64,000 bases of DNA, taken from the NCBI RefSeq assembly GCF_043641665.1, contig NC_092180.1, forward strand, positions 9,665,891 to 9,729,890, read 5' to 3'. This document shows, one piece after another, positions 51,871 to 62,842 of the stretch. The translations under genes and the position numbers were made by a program. This stretch comes from Enoplosus armatus (lineage: Eukaryota > Chordata > Actinopteri > Centrarchiformes > Enoplosidae). Within the stretch, counting starts at the first letter, position 1, and every line of letters begins with the position of its first letter. Below the pieces are notes generated by a model. The model was given only the letters and a program-made list of their open reading frames with translations. It did not search any database and was not told where the DNA came from.

Positions 51871-53020
51871 AGATGCTTAGATACGAACAGTTGTATAATG
51901 GTTGGATCCTTCAAACTGTGTTTTGTGTTGCTTTATATATTTGTATGCTGAGGTTTCCCTGATGCTGACATGCAACAGGTTCAGTTGGCTTAGGAAGAAG
52001 CTGCTGTTGCCTTCAGCATGAGAAAAGGACTGAACATTTCACTTATACAAAGGAAGATTCAACGTCAGCATGTTGCTTTGGTTAGTGTTCAGGACCTAAA
52101 GCTGTATGCTGTGTACTTTCTGTATGCAGGACATGAAGGATAATTGAGACTGTAAATGGGGGGGGGGTTGAAAATATTATATTTAATTTTCTTCTGTGGC
52201 CGTGGTGTAAAGATGCATTAATCACTTTCAAAATCACCTGATAGTAAAGACATGTCTTTTCAGAATTATTATATAATTACAGAGAATTAGAATCCAAATT
52301 ATAGTGAATCTGTTGGGCGTATTTATATGTAGGAATGCTGTGATTTATCTGCCTTTCGTTATGCTTTGGTTATTATTGGACAATTCTGACTGAATAATAG
52401 AATATATGAACAATCTTAGTGTTAGTAAATGGTGGCACCAGCCCGACAAAATAAGCATATCACCCAATATCATTTGCACAGTTAGTTTGCTGTAAGTTAC
52501 CATTGACATAATCTCAAGAAAGCTCTCAAACAACTCTAAAATATTTTCAGCTACAGTTTCACACAGTGAGCTTAAGTAACACTTACCACCAGATATAACC
52601 CAGATCTCCCAAACAGCCACTCAACACAAAAGCTCCATTCATTGACGATCAGCACTAATGAAATGTCAGATGGCTGCCTACCTACCTGACTGCCTGACCT
52701 GAATTTGCCGTTTGATGCCCTTTTGTGTGCTGTGAGAAAAATTGTGGGTTACCAGGGAAGATTCTTCTGAGATGGGTGGTACAATGAGACACATTTTAGA
52801 CTTCTGAAAGCATATCTTGACTCGTGCGTAGCCCCAAACAGTGGAATTTCTCATTGTGGTGTTTGTTCACATAGTTCAGTATTTCAATCAATCAATTGAT
52901 AGTTTTCCAAAATTCTGACGGACTGAATATGACTATTATGTACGGTAGAGTCTTAATAGCAACATTTTTTTTTGTTAAGTTTGGGGGGGGGGGTTGCTGT
53001 AATGGTTAGGAAACCAATGT
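51871..53020. other. non-coding interval
   Basis: AT-rich DNA with G10 (52158-52167) and G11 (52983-52993) runs. 52620-52760 is balanced unique sequence. No gene seen. Confidence 0.5.
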
Positions 53021-53400
53021 CAAGTCAAGTCAATTTTAATTATATAGCCCAAAATCACAAATCATAATTTGCCTCAGGGGGCGTTACAATCCGTACAGCA
53101 TACAATAGCCACTGACCTTAGACCCTCGATTTGAATGAGAAAAAACACAAAAAAAAAGAGAAAGAGCAACAGAGGAGGGATCCCTCTCCCACGACGGACA
53201 GACAGAATAGATTCATAACAGAAAATCATAGTATATAGAATTATGATGACAAAATGTAGATAACAGAGGGTGGATCCAGGAGGACAATTGGAGCAGTTTC
53301 AGATGTCACTCACTAAGTAGGATCTGAGCTGCACCACCTCCTCTCCACCATAGAGACCTGGAAAGAGGACAGGCCACACAAACACAATGTTAATGGTTTG
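53021..53400. repeat. teleost dispersed repeat ('tcaattttatttatatagccc' type)
   Basis: The direct pair 'aagtcaagtcaa' then 'ttttaattatatagccc' and 'aaaatcacaaatcataatt', followed in order by 'tgcctcagggggcgtt', 'accttagaccctcgattt', 'agagcaacagaggagggatc', 'cctctcccacgacgg' and 'ggatccaggaggac', matches a widespread fish repeat as remembered. The right half ('gctgcaccacctcctc', 'agagacctggaaagagg') probably belongs to it. Orientation and class are uncertain. It carries no frame. Confidence 0.75.
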
Positions 53401-53996
53401 GAAAGGAAACCAGAGGTCAACCACATGATCTTGAAATCAGGGGCTTTGTATGCCTTCCATCCATCCTGAACTCATTCTTGTAACTTCTGCTTGCTCTATA
53501 ACAATGTCACACTATTTTCTGCTCTCGTACTGAACGAAAACATATGCCATTTTTAGCTGTTGCAGTCGCAGAGTTCAACAGCCTATCCATTATCGGAATA
53601 CAGTGACAGGGAAAAGGACTGTAAATATAACAGAATAGATAAATACTGGACTTTGTCCCTATGATTACCAATTTCATTTACAGAGAGATGTATAGCAGGG
53701 AATGTACCATTGTTCGGCCATTGAGGTTTGGTCAGAATTTCATATCTCTGCTATCAACTGAGGTGTGAAAGGTTTGACAGAATGATAGAACAATAAAGGC
53801 TGATACAATGGAGGAGGTGTGAAAAATTGCTATATGTCACTGTCAGTCATATGTAATTTTTCAACCAGTAGTATCTGATTGCGAGCATTGACGCTATAGA
53901 CGACCCACAATTTTCTACTCCCTTCCATATTACCCATGGCCACAGAAAAAAGCCCCTGGCAAAATATACCTTGAAAGTAGCTTTGGAGAGAATGGA

Positions 53997-53998
<2 letters not shown>

Positions 53999-54083
<85 letters not shown>
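53999..54083. repeat. compound (GT)n(GA)n microsatellite
   Basis: About 16 GT units (53999-54030) pass directly into about 26 GA units (54031-54083). Purine-rich sequence continues to 54123 with only two pyrimidine breaks. The minus-strand 118-codon frame here is a translation of this repeat. Confidence 0.97.
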
Positions 54084-54086
<3 letters not shown>

Positions 54087-54193
54087 GAGGTGATGGGAAA
54101 AGAAAGAGAAGAAAGAGAGAGAGCATTGTAGGTAGGCAGTGAAAGTAATGGTGCTGTTTATGGATTGGGGCTATTTTGTACATCAAAGTACAC

Positions 54194-54247
54194 AGAAAAG
54201 GAGAGAGAGAGACAGAGAGACAGTGAGGGAGAGAGAGGGAGGGGAAA
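54194..54247. repeat. GA/GACA-rich low-complexity tract
   Basis: Mixed GAGA, GACA and GGGA units, purine-rich throughout. Probably a decayed extension of the nearby GA microsatellite. Confidence 0.85.
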
Positions 54248-54754
54248 GTCTGCTGCAGGCCATTTGATTGTCATTGTTTCTCCTAGGTCATGTGGGAGTG
54301 CATATGCCTTGTTTTTATTCTTTTTGTTTTCCCTCCTCTGTTCTTCCTTTCTCCCCAGTAATATCAAGCAACACTGTTGAAAATGCTATTGACATAAGAC
54401 TATAACAAGCACAGCTAGCTCTTCTTTGTTGTTTCCATGGATCAAAAACTCCAGATTGCTCTGTGTCCTGCCTCTCTCTGTGTCTCTCTAATATGCTGTG
54501 TGCGACCTACCCTTCTAAGCCTTTCATAATCACTTTAAAGTAGTCAGTCTTAATCGCTTCATCCCTCTCCTTAATCTCATCATACCTATTCTTTAATCTC
54601 CTCAGAGAAATACTCTGCATACACAGTTATTCTCAACATAATCATTATGGATATATGGTCTAAATGCACATGTTTAATTTTTCTTTTGGGCTTGAGATTT
54701 GATTTCATTACTGGTCAGTAATCTGACTAACGACCAAACATCTGTGTGGGTACC

Positions 54755-54757
<3 letters not shown>

Positions 54758-54804
<47 letters not shown>

Positions 54805-54805
54805 C
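54758..54805. repeat. (CA)n microsatellite
   Basis: About 20 CA units with one CG interruption near 54797, ending at 'cccataagc'. Confidence 0.95.
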
Positions 54806-54880
54806 CCATAAGCATCTAACTGATATCTCAAAATGCATGTGATATGCTGCTGACTGTCCATTTAACATAAAAAGTGTAAT

Positions 54881-55105
54881 TTATTCGTCAGAAATGATGG
54901 TTTCTAAGCCAAGTGAAGAGTGCAGAAAGTCAATGGAAATCAACCAGAGAAGGTCCGTCATGCTTTGACGTTCATTTACACCCATGTTAATCACAAAGTC
55001 GCAAAATGGAGCCTCTTCCTCTTTCTTGACACTCTGTGGAGTGTCCTTCAGGTCTCCTTCCAGCGTCATGTGTGAGAGCCTGTCCAAAGAGATTTGACAA
55101 GGGCC
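54881..55105 (-). CDS. candidate terminal coding exon, product unknown
   Basis: The minus strand upstream reads 'taacttaac' (branch-like), then a pyrimidine-rich 'gggttttatttccttctcc' and TTGCAG, so an exon would begin at 55105 with GGC. From there phase 0 stays open for 74 codons to TAA at 54883-54881. AATAAA (54885-54880) overlaps the stop and could serve as a poly(A) signal. The product has an acidic/basic middle (DLKDTPQSVKKEEEAP) and a hydrophobic C-terminal part (LLWLISIDFLHSSLG). I do not recognise it. Third-position GC looks higher than the local average, by hand count. Any upstream exons would lie to the right, and none was found in this window. A conserved non-coding block is the main alternative. 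Confidence 0.25.
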   Translation of the reverse strand, partial: GPCQISLDRLSHMTLEGDLKDTPQSVKKEEEAPFCDFVINMGVNERQSMTDLLWLISIDFLHSSLGLETIISDE

Positions 55106-55385
55106 CTGCAAGGAGAAGGAAATAAAACCCAGAGAGATGAGGCAAACATATTAATCTTGTTAAGTTAAACGCCGACCCCCACCTCCTCTCTCCGTGCTCC
55201 TCCGCTCTACTCCTCTCCCCATTCCCCACCCAGATAATGTGCAGCGCTCACAGTGAAAAATCAGCTAATTTCAGACCACGACTCAGTCTGGCTTACTGAG
55301 GCTCTTAGGGTGGTGCTGAGCTCTGTGCTTCTACTCCATTAGTCGCCCTCCACCACTGTCTCTGCCTTTGTCTTTGTCGCTGTTT

Positions 55386-55470
55386 CTGTGTCTCTCTCTC
55401 TCCCTCTCACAGACACACACATTCAATCTTCAGTCCCTGTCTCTGTCTCTCTCTCTCCACACACACACAC
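55386..55470. repeat. CT-rich and CA simple repeats
   Basis: Alternating TCTC runs and short CACA runs with about 20 unique bases between. The 65-codon frame over it is a repeat translation. Confidence 0.85.
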
Positions 55471-55614
55471 TTACAGGAAAACACTCATGCACATCTATCT
55501 CGGCCCTCCATCCTCGGTCCATCCGTGACCTTGAGATGTATGATGGATGCGGGTCTTTGATGTAAGTGAGTTTTAAGTTTTAGATTGACAGGGATGGAAC
55601 ATATTGATTATGTT

Positions 55615-55617
<3 letters not shown>

Positions 55618-55657
<40 letters not shown>
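55618..55657. repeat. (GA)n microsatellite
   Basis: About 19 uninterrupted GA units between 'tgttact' and 'gagtgggg'. Confidence 0.96.
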
Positions 55658-55659
<2 letters not shown>

Positions 55660-55939
55660 TGGGGTGAAAGACAAACATACAATCACACAAACTACACGGA
55701 AAAAGAGGGGAAAAGATATGCTTCTATAGAGCGTGTAGAGTTGATGGACAATGTTTCCCCCTTGTGGTGCTGGCAAGCAGGTAGGATGTATTTGTAATGT
55801 GTCTTTAAAACCCAAGCGGAGCATTTGAGGAAATGGGGGTTTGCTGAGTGCAGTGACTGTGTTCCTCCTGGGGAATAAAAAGGGCATGGAAATTAAGCCC
55901 TGTGTTAAATTCCAATCTCTCTGTATGTTTGTCTCCCGC

Positions 55940-56130
55940 AGTAACCTGCTCTGTCTCTCTCTCTTACTTAATCCTCATACAAAGATCCAAACATCTTTAA
56001 TTAGCATGATGGGAGACATCAATGTTACAGGTGTGCTTTGCACCAGCCAGGAGGTCAGAGTAAACCTCATCCCAGGCTTGAACACACAGCCCGCTGTCTC
56101 ACAGCTGTATCCCTGATTGAACGATTTCAA
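55940..56130. promoter_or_regulatory. enhancer-like block with homeodomain and AGGTCA sites
   Basis: TTTAATTAGCATGA at 55997-56010 and nuclear-receptor half-site AGGTCA at 56052-56057 in unique, balanced sequence. Confidence 0.28.
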
Positions 56131-56824
56131 AGCTTCTAGAAGGCCAGTATGCCTTAATTTAAATACATCAAATGTGTCCGTTTTACAAAAATGTTAAACT
56201 AACTTAAAAGTATATGACCTTTTCATCTAGTGTGATGAACAAGAAAGAAACAAACTGAATCGGAAATGAAACGGATATCTAATTTTTTTCATCTGTCAGT
56301 AAAGCAAATTGGGAAATCTTATCAGTCATCGCTGGCAGATGTTGTACAGCAAAAGAGAAAATGGCTTTTTGAATTTCACTTTAGTGACTATCTCTGCCAC
56401 TCCATGCTTTCTAGTGGTACACTATGTTGTCTCCACTGAGTAATGAGATTATTCTTTAGCTTAAGTGACCAGTGAAAAGCCCACATCTCTGTCATATCCA
56501 GATAGATTTCCTTTTTATGTCCTCTGGATCTTCTTGCTTCTGCAGAACAATGGAGGTCAGCCCACTAATGCTGACCACTGCTTTTCAGAGGGCACAAGAG
56601 AAAGAGAGAGACAGACAGACAGAGATATGAAGAGAGACACAGGGAGAAGCAACTGCAGGAGATGGTAGGGCACTGAGTATTGAACCGTTACATTGCTGTG
56701 CTTGGCATTAAAAGTATGCATATGGTTGAGTAGGTTTAATATACAGCGCTAAAAATGCATAGAAAAAATAAAACCATTTTGTAAATAAAATGTTAAGTTG
56801 AATCTATAATAATGTTTCCATTTA
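56131..56824. other. non-coding interval
   Basis: AT-rich DNA with a GA/GACA simple repeat at 56598-56640. Nothing else recognised. Confidence 0.5.
56598..56640. repeat. GA/GACA low-complexity tract
   Basis: 'aagagaaagagagag' then three GACA units and a further AGAG run. Confidence 0.85.
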
Positions 56825-57375
56825 CAGTCCGTCTATCTGGGTTCAGGCATTACGCTGGGAATGTATCCGAACTGACCAACAGACGGAAGGGAGACACATC
56901 GGAGCTGAACCTTGTGTCACTTGGCTGTTAACAGTTGCTGGTGCAATGTGTGTGTATGTGTGTGTGTGTGAGTGTGTGAGTGTGTGCTTGTGCGTGCATG
57001 CATCTTCACCAAATGTACAAGCATATGGTCACCCTGTGACTGTAGAGACGCCATTAATGCTGCACGGCCCTGAGAGCTTATACTGTGAGCTTTCATTCTG
57101 CGATGCCTTGATGGCACTGCCTGTCTCCACCATTATGCTACTGGTTTTAAGCTCCTGATGACACTGTACCATGAAAGATGGAGATTATTCTTCAAATGTG
57201 CAACAGAGATGGGGCAGATTATCTCTGCGCAGATATCTCTACACTTCTGTAACTTAGTACCGATGCTCTCAGTTTCCCTGGCAGCCTAATGTTCGGCTAC
57301 ATGCGGCTGAAAGCTTTAGTTTATTCATGATATCAGAACGTGGCACTTTTCTGCAAGCTTTCTAAAAGGAGTTAC
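56825..57375. promoter_or_regulatory. long complex unique block split by a GT microsatellite
   Basis: Balanced sequence at 56825-56945 and 57001-57375 flanks a GT-rich repeat. An imperfect direct repeat GCAGATTATCTCT (57214-57226) / GCAGATATCTCT (57229-57240) gives a 15-base period and GATA-type cores on both strands. Confidence 0.25.
56947..57000. repeat. (GT)n-rich microsatellite, interrupted
   Basis: GT units with 'at', 'ag' and 'ct' interruptions, ending in 'gcgtgcatgcatc'. Confidence 0.9.
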
Positions 57376-57636
57376 ATAACAAAACAACTGCAGTGCTAAT
57401 GCTGGTAACATCTACACAAACTGTATTCAGTCTGACAATAAAGATACAGAGAGACTGTAGTCTTGTGAATATATGCTCTCCAGTGACCTCATATGAGGAT
57501 TAACTCTATTTTAGGTCAGAGAAAATCTGCTTATTATAGATGGCATAGAAATGTCATTCCTCCTGGGAAAACTACAGTAAGATCAAGTGGTGGCTGACCA
57601 CTAACACAACGACAGAGAACTGTGGCTGTGAAATAG

Positions 57637-57660
57637 GTGTGTGTGTGTGTGTGGTGTGTG
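57637..57660. repeat. (GT)n microsatellite, short
   Basis: About 11 GT units with one GG step near 57653. Confidence 0.9.
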
Positions 57661-58242
57661 TTTGTTTATAGTGTAGGTAGAGAGTGGGACATTTGTCTGA
57701 GCAGTAAAGATGATAAGCTGAAAATCTGTTTCTTACAAACATCAAAACTCTCAGCTTCACTCGTTTATGAAACACATTCTGCCAGTATTGCTTTATTTCT
57801 CATAGTCTTTCAAATACTGACTAATAATAATAACTAATTCATCAATCGTGTACTTATGAGATGCTAGACCTAGAGAAAAAACAGTGAATCTTATAGCACT
57901 GGTTGGCTCTCTAATGGATGCACAAGTATTAAATAGTGACTCTATAACTGATTAGAACTTGCACACTTAGACTGGAACATCTACTCTATCCTAAACTATT
58001 TGTGTTGAATCAATTTCAGGTCAAAAAGCATTGAAATGTACATTTGAAAATGGATGAGTTTGAGGAGATGAACACTGGAAGGCCTCTGAGAGTCCAGCAG
58101 AAATCACAGGGGGCATGACATTCTTTAGCTAAGAGAGAGGCAAGAACCCTTTCAAGAACAAGTACAGGAGAATAATTGGAGTACAAGTGCTAGACTCGCA
58201 TTACCGGATCATGAGGGTAAGTGCTTGGGAGTTTGCGTGTGG

Positions 58243-58350
58243 TTGTGTGTGTGAGTGTGTGGACAGAGAGAGGGGGCGAGAACGGAGGCAAACAGAGAGA
58301 CAGACGGACAGACAGATGAAGACGGAGACACAAAAACAAAGATAGATAGC
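58243..58350. repeat. GT then GA/GACA/GACG low-complexity tract
   Basis: Short GT run followed by about 90 bases of purine-rich GAGA, GACA and GACGGA units ending in GATAGATAG. The 99-codon minus frame is its translation. Confidence 0.85.
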
Positions 58351-58721
58351 CCTAAAGGTTGGTGGATACCTTTGGAGGTCGGAGCAAAGGCAGTAACATG
58401 ACCTGAAACCAATGTTTCACAGAGAGAGAGAGGGGACAAAACCTCATGAGATGTGTCTGGGGTTAACAGCCAGCTAAATGCCCAGTGTGTGAGTGTCATT
58501 GAGACCATTTACCCTATCATACCTCCCAGACATGAAGGGAAATGTTTTTTTTGTGCCACTCATTGCGGTGGTAATGGTAGTCTGCATCCATGCCCAGCTT
58601 CCTCTAACAAACAGATTAATTCTTCCCTGAGAGGTGACAAGCATGTTCAAATAAATCCTGTAAAATTGCTTTGTTATTTTTGGAGGAGACAGGTTCTTTG
58701 CTCCTGTGCTAAAGAGTGTAG

Positions 58722-58723
<2 letters not shown>

Positions 58724-58775
<52 letters not shown>
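58724..58775. repeat. (TA)n microsatellite, ~26 units
   Basis: Uninterrupted TA for about 52 bases. Self-complementary, so it can extrude as a cruciform or hairpin. Frames on both strands are Ile-Tyr repeats only. Confidence 0.97.
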
Positions 58776-58777
<2 letters not shown>

Positions 58778-60759
58778 CTTAAGAAGCCAATATAAGTCAA
58801 CAACAGTGCAAATGCATGTTATTTATTTAAATTCTCATTCAGCTCTGATGCAGAGGAGTTTGTGAATTTCCTAGTGAGGAACATGACATTTATTCTCTGG
58901 TGATATTGAGTTTGGTTGTTGATCAAAGAGCAAAAGAAAGCGGGAAACGATGCAACTATATGAAAAGAAGGAAAACTGTCTGTTTCGCAGGTATATTTTA
59001 ACAAAAAATATAACATTTAAAAAAAAAAATGGAATTTACAACAGAATTACGAGCCATGAGAGGAATCCTCTGTAGATAAACATCAAAGCTTATATGATTC
59101 ATCTGCTTGTGGAGAACATGAAGAAAAGCCAGGATTTAACTGGATGTGTCTATAACAGCAACTTTATTCGTGGAATAACATTTACTATTGTTTATGGACG
59201 GAGGATTGTCAATATGATTCCAGTTTTAAACAAGGACAGGAGAATGCATAACATAGAACAAAACGGATAGTTGGTCCGCTAGTTGTCAGGATTATGTAGG
59301 TGCAACATGACTTCCTAAAAATGATGTTGATACTGTATACATTTAATTTGCATTAACAAATATATTTACAGGAAACTTAATACCACCCGCTTTATGTTTT
59401 CATCAGCATTATGAGGAAGTGTTTATATTGGGCAGATCTGCAAACTCTTCACAGCCAACGCACCATTTTCATACTAAGCATATCTGCACAACGTTCACTG
59501 TCAACATATTTCATTTGTTTTCCTTACAATGATTAACACTTTTATGGTTGTGTTGATGCAGTTCTAAGCACTTGGTTAATGTTAAGGACAGATTGTGGTC
59601 TCGGTCAGACAGCGCTGACCTTAAGCATGAGTGTGAAAACCACATTCACCTATAGTTACCTCTTTATTTTCGGCAAACTTCTTTGAAAACAGTTGCTTAT
59701 TTACACACCCAGCAGTTACAGTGCAACATTATTATTTAAACACAGATGCCACAGATTCAGGTGATTCTCTGTAGGTTCATTGTCATATAGTTAGCACATT
59801 GTCATTCAATATTTATTATTATGGAAATATCCATTATCACATGTAATCCAGGCAGCAATTACATTTGGTTTGTTAAAGCAGACAGTATATGGACATATTT
59901 TGTAGGAGATAGGGTTTAGTGTTGGAATATATGGGGTGTTGTTAAAGTTTTGATGAAAAGGAAACAACAATTGTGAGCACAGCACCTTTACCACATGCCA
60001 GTCCAGTGGAGCCCGGCCTTTGTAAACAGTCTGTTCTCAGTTCTCTGAATGAACAGAAACTGTCAAGTTACTGTTCACATCAAACACTACTAACAAGGAT
60101 GCTAATTTGTTGTAAAAGGCCACAAGGCTTGTTGCGAGCGTGGGTGAGAGAGACAGACAGAGAGGGAGTGATGGACTTGCCATTGCAGGGTTATGCCACA
60201 GAAATACATTCCTGACCAAGATATCAATTCTGCTCCTTTTGCCATTGACAAAAGTCACTGATACCTCTTGCCACCTAAAAAATATATGTAAGCCAGAGGT
60301 GTGTATTTGAGTGTCATGGCTAATATTTCAGCGTTTCACCTGCTGACTCAAAGAGCTCAAAATCTTTCTGAAGCTCAAGGTGTTACTGGGTAAAAGTAGA
60401 AAACTTAGTCAATATTGCTTGTATTTTGCTCCAAAATAGCACCAAATACAGGAGAGCATTTTAAGAATAATTTTGTAGATCTTGTCTTGCAACCCTCCCG
60501 TCCCTCCCATTGTACTTTTGTTATACACTGACTTGAATTATACTGACTGTATTGAACTGATTTATATACCACTGTGCATCCATATGCTGTTATTGATATT
60601 GACAGAATCAGTTTAATTATTTATTTAGTATCCATCATTTATGAATGTCTTCCATTATTTGCCTTGATCCTTTGTATGCTCCTTGGCAGTATACAGTGGA
60701 TTCTTTCCTTGTCATGTCAATGAAGCCAATGATCCAATGATTCAAACTGAACTGAATTG

Positions 60760-60846
60760 AGAGGGACAGAGATAGAAAGAGACAGAGAGACAGGGAGATA
60801 TTGATAGACTGATAGAGTGAGTGTGTTGTGTGTCTCTCTCTCTCTG
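60760..60846. repeat. GA/GACA tract with TCTC end
   Basis: Mixed GAGA/GACA units, a 'gatagactgatagagtg' middle, a short GT run, then a TCTC run to 60844. Confidence 0.8.
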
Positions 60847-61249
60847 CATGCTGAACTTCATCGGCTGACAGCTGCAGTGAGGGGTTATCATGATAGCCAA
60901 GCACTCAGCACCTTGGAAAACAAAGGATTTTACCCTTATGGTGCTTACCTGTCTCAGTACATACTCAAAAAAACATGTGGAATATCAGTCTTTCTCCTTT
61001 TTTCTCTGTGTCTCTCTGTCTCTGTTACTCTTTTCCCTTTTGTCTCTTTTCCTTTTCTCTCCTTGAATAAAAAACGTCTTTGTTTGCTTAATTCTCTAAG
61101 TGATTATACCATTGGATATTGAGTATGGAAAGAGAGCCCATCAAACTAATGTTTGAGAGATCACTGTTCGCAGCCGTACTGTTTGAATTAAGTACAACAT
61201 TATTTCCCAAGACAAATGATTAAAAATTAAAAAAATTTTTTGATGTACT

Positions 61250-61460
61250 TGAGACAAATAGCATTTTAGGAGCCTGGCTATTTCACTCCCTCTGTGGTTT
61301 AATAAAAGAGAGCACATACTTGAGATGATTAAAGACCGAGACCTCTGTGGATGTGCATTAATTAGCCATATCAGTTTTGCCTTGGATTGTGATCACCTTG
61401 GGTAAGTGTTCAGTTTGCTCTTGTCATGTTAAGGTGCAATGTAAATCCATTTGTATCTTC
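61250..61460. promoter_or_regulatory. enhancer-like block with homeodomain site
   Basis: GCATTAATTAGCC at 61355-61367 is centred on ATTAAT and bounded by GC steps. The flanking 'ctgtggtttaataaaag' and 'gattgtgatcaccttggg' are unique and balanced. A further unique stretch runs to about 61740. Confidence 0.28.
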
Positions 61461-62199
61461 AGTAATAATACAGTTTGAAACAGCCATGCCTTGAAGACAG
61501 CTTTTCTAAAAATCTCTTTGATGTATTTGCACTAGATCTTATGATTAGCAAGACTTTTTGGAGGCTGGAGCACTGAGATGATTGATACTTAGAAAGTGAC
61601 CCTTAAGATGAAAGCCACTGATGAGTGAAGGATAAAAATCCTCGGAGCTCTCCTCTACACTGCAAAGGAATGAGTTTGTCCTCAGCTCCAAAAAAGATTT
61701 GGTTGGAGGTCAATCCTGAATCTTTGATTGCTGGTTTTAATATCTAAATTATCTTGTGAGTCATTGCCTCCACAAGAAGCAATTTCATGTTAGATCTCTA
61801 TTGATAAGTAGAATTTTCTCTATTTCATCTACTGTATTCCATTATTTTGAAAGTACCGCCATCCATTATTCACAAAGGAAAAGGAATAAAGCCCATTTTT
61901 CCAATATATATACATTGTATAAGGTGGATAGTCTCGATGTGAGTGCACTGATATTACAGAAGAAGATGGCTTTCACTATAATGCATGTGGCTGACATTTC
62001 TCAATTGACAAACCAGAATATAAATGGAAAGAGGAGCTGCTGATAAGCAGTGTTTACTCTTGATTGTGAAGGCTCAGTATTGAGTACACTGATTGTACTG
62101 TTTTCTCCAGTATTCGTGTCACTGAGTACCCAAAATACTGCAATACATGGCTTTTATATGAAGAGTTACACTTTAACAACCTACAGAGATCAGAACCTG
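61461..62199. other. non-coding interval
   Basis: Unique DNA. The 95-codon frame at 61756-62043 has no splice sites and no recognisable content. Confidence 0.5.
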
Positions 62200-62760
62200 G
62201 CACCCTACACATATGCATTATGAGTCAGCTTGAGTCGAAGTAGAGCTCTTGGTCTATAATTCCAGATCAACGCAGCTGTCCAGTGAAACAATCTTTGAAG
62301 AAGATGTCAATCCCACTATGACCAGCGGTGTGACAATGACACTGCCACACTAAAGAGGAATGACAAGATGGAAATAAAATGATTTCTCTTGTCATTCTGT
62401 TATTAAACCCTATCAAAATGACTTGCAGGTCATGCATCTGAAATTATCATTAAAAATCGTCATCCACTTAGGACAAAAAAAGAGATTTTATCATCTATTT
62501 GCCCAAGTGAAATTAAAGGTGGGCTTGCCCTCTTCAACCTGTCTTTTAATTTCTGGAAAGAAACGTTCCATAGTGAGATCGAGATAGGCACGAGTCTCGT
62601 GGATGTGTGTTCTCATATTAAGCCTGTCTGAGGATGTGGCTACTTGACAGATCAGGTCACTTTAATTGATTTATCTGCTTGGCACAGCTGCGTGCGCACT
62701 ACAATCTATCTTGTTTTAGAATTCAATTTGACTGTCTGCATCACAACAGCTCCCCGACAG
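62200..62760. promoter_or_regulatory. long enhancer-like block with TALE, nuclear-receptor and HOX/PBX-type sites
   Basis: At its right end TGACAG (62645-62650), AGGTCA (62654-62659) and TTTAATTGATTTAT (62661-62674) lie within 30 bases. TGATTTAT (62667-62674) matches the HOX-PBX composite site and TGACAG the MEIS core. A 40-nt hairpin lies at 62358-62397. Most of the 560 bases are unique and non-repetitive. Confidence 0.35.
62358..62397. other. perfect inverted repeat / hairpin
   Basis: GAATGACAAGA (62358-62368) pairs with TCTTGTCATTC (62387-62397) without mismatch. Inside it GAAAT (62371-62375) pairs with ATTTC (62382-62386), leaving a 2-base bulge and a 6-base loop. The 16-pair stem stops at both outer ends. 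Confidence 0.8.
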
Positions 62761-62798
62761 AAAATCAATACACAGCATATATAAATATCTATGTATAC

Positions 62799-62842
62799 AT
62801 AGGTAGGTAGGTAGCTACATAGGTAGATAGATTGATAGATAG
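62799..62842. repeat. (AGGT)n/(AGAT)n tetranucleotide microsatellite
   Basis: Three AGGT units, a 'agctacat' interruption, then AGGT and AGAT/TGAT units. A short 'tatgtatacata' palindrome precedes it. Confidence 0.9.

Larger units (their letters stand above)
55106..55939. other. non-coding interval, microsatellite-rich
   Basis: 55150-55340 is balanced unique sequence. CT/CA and GA simple repeats follow. 55740-55930 shows no recognisable feature. Confidence 0.5.
57661..61249. other. non-coding interval
   Basis: Simple repeats at 58243-58350, 58724-58775 and 60760-60846. 59400-59670 is denser unique sequence. Pyrimidine-rich 60985-61062. No splice-bounded frame was found. Confidence 0.5.

Noticed and set aside
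53830..54367. Minus- and plus-strand frames rich in Leu-Ser or Arg-Glu
   Set aside because: Translation of GT/GA simple repeats.
58453..58803. Paired 109-codon frames on both strands
   Set aside because: Driven by the (TA)n repeat giving Ile-Tyr runs, with no splice sites.
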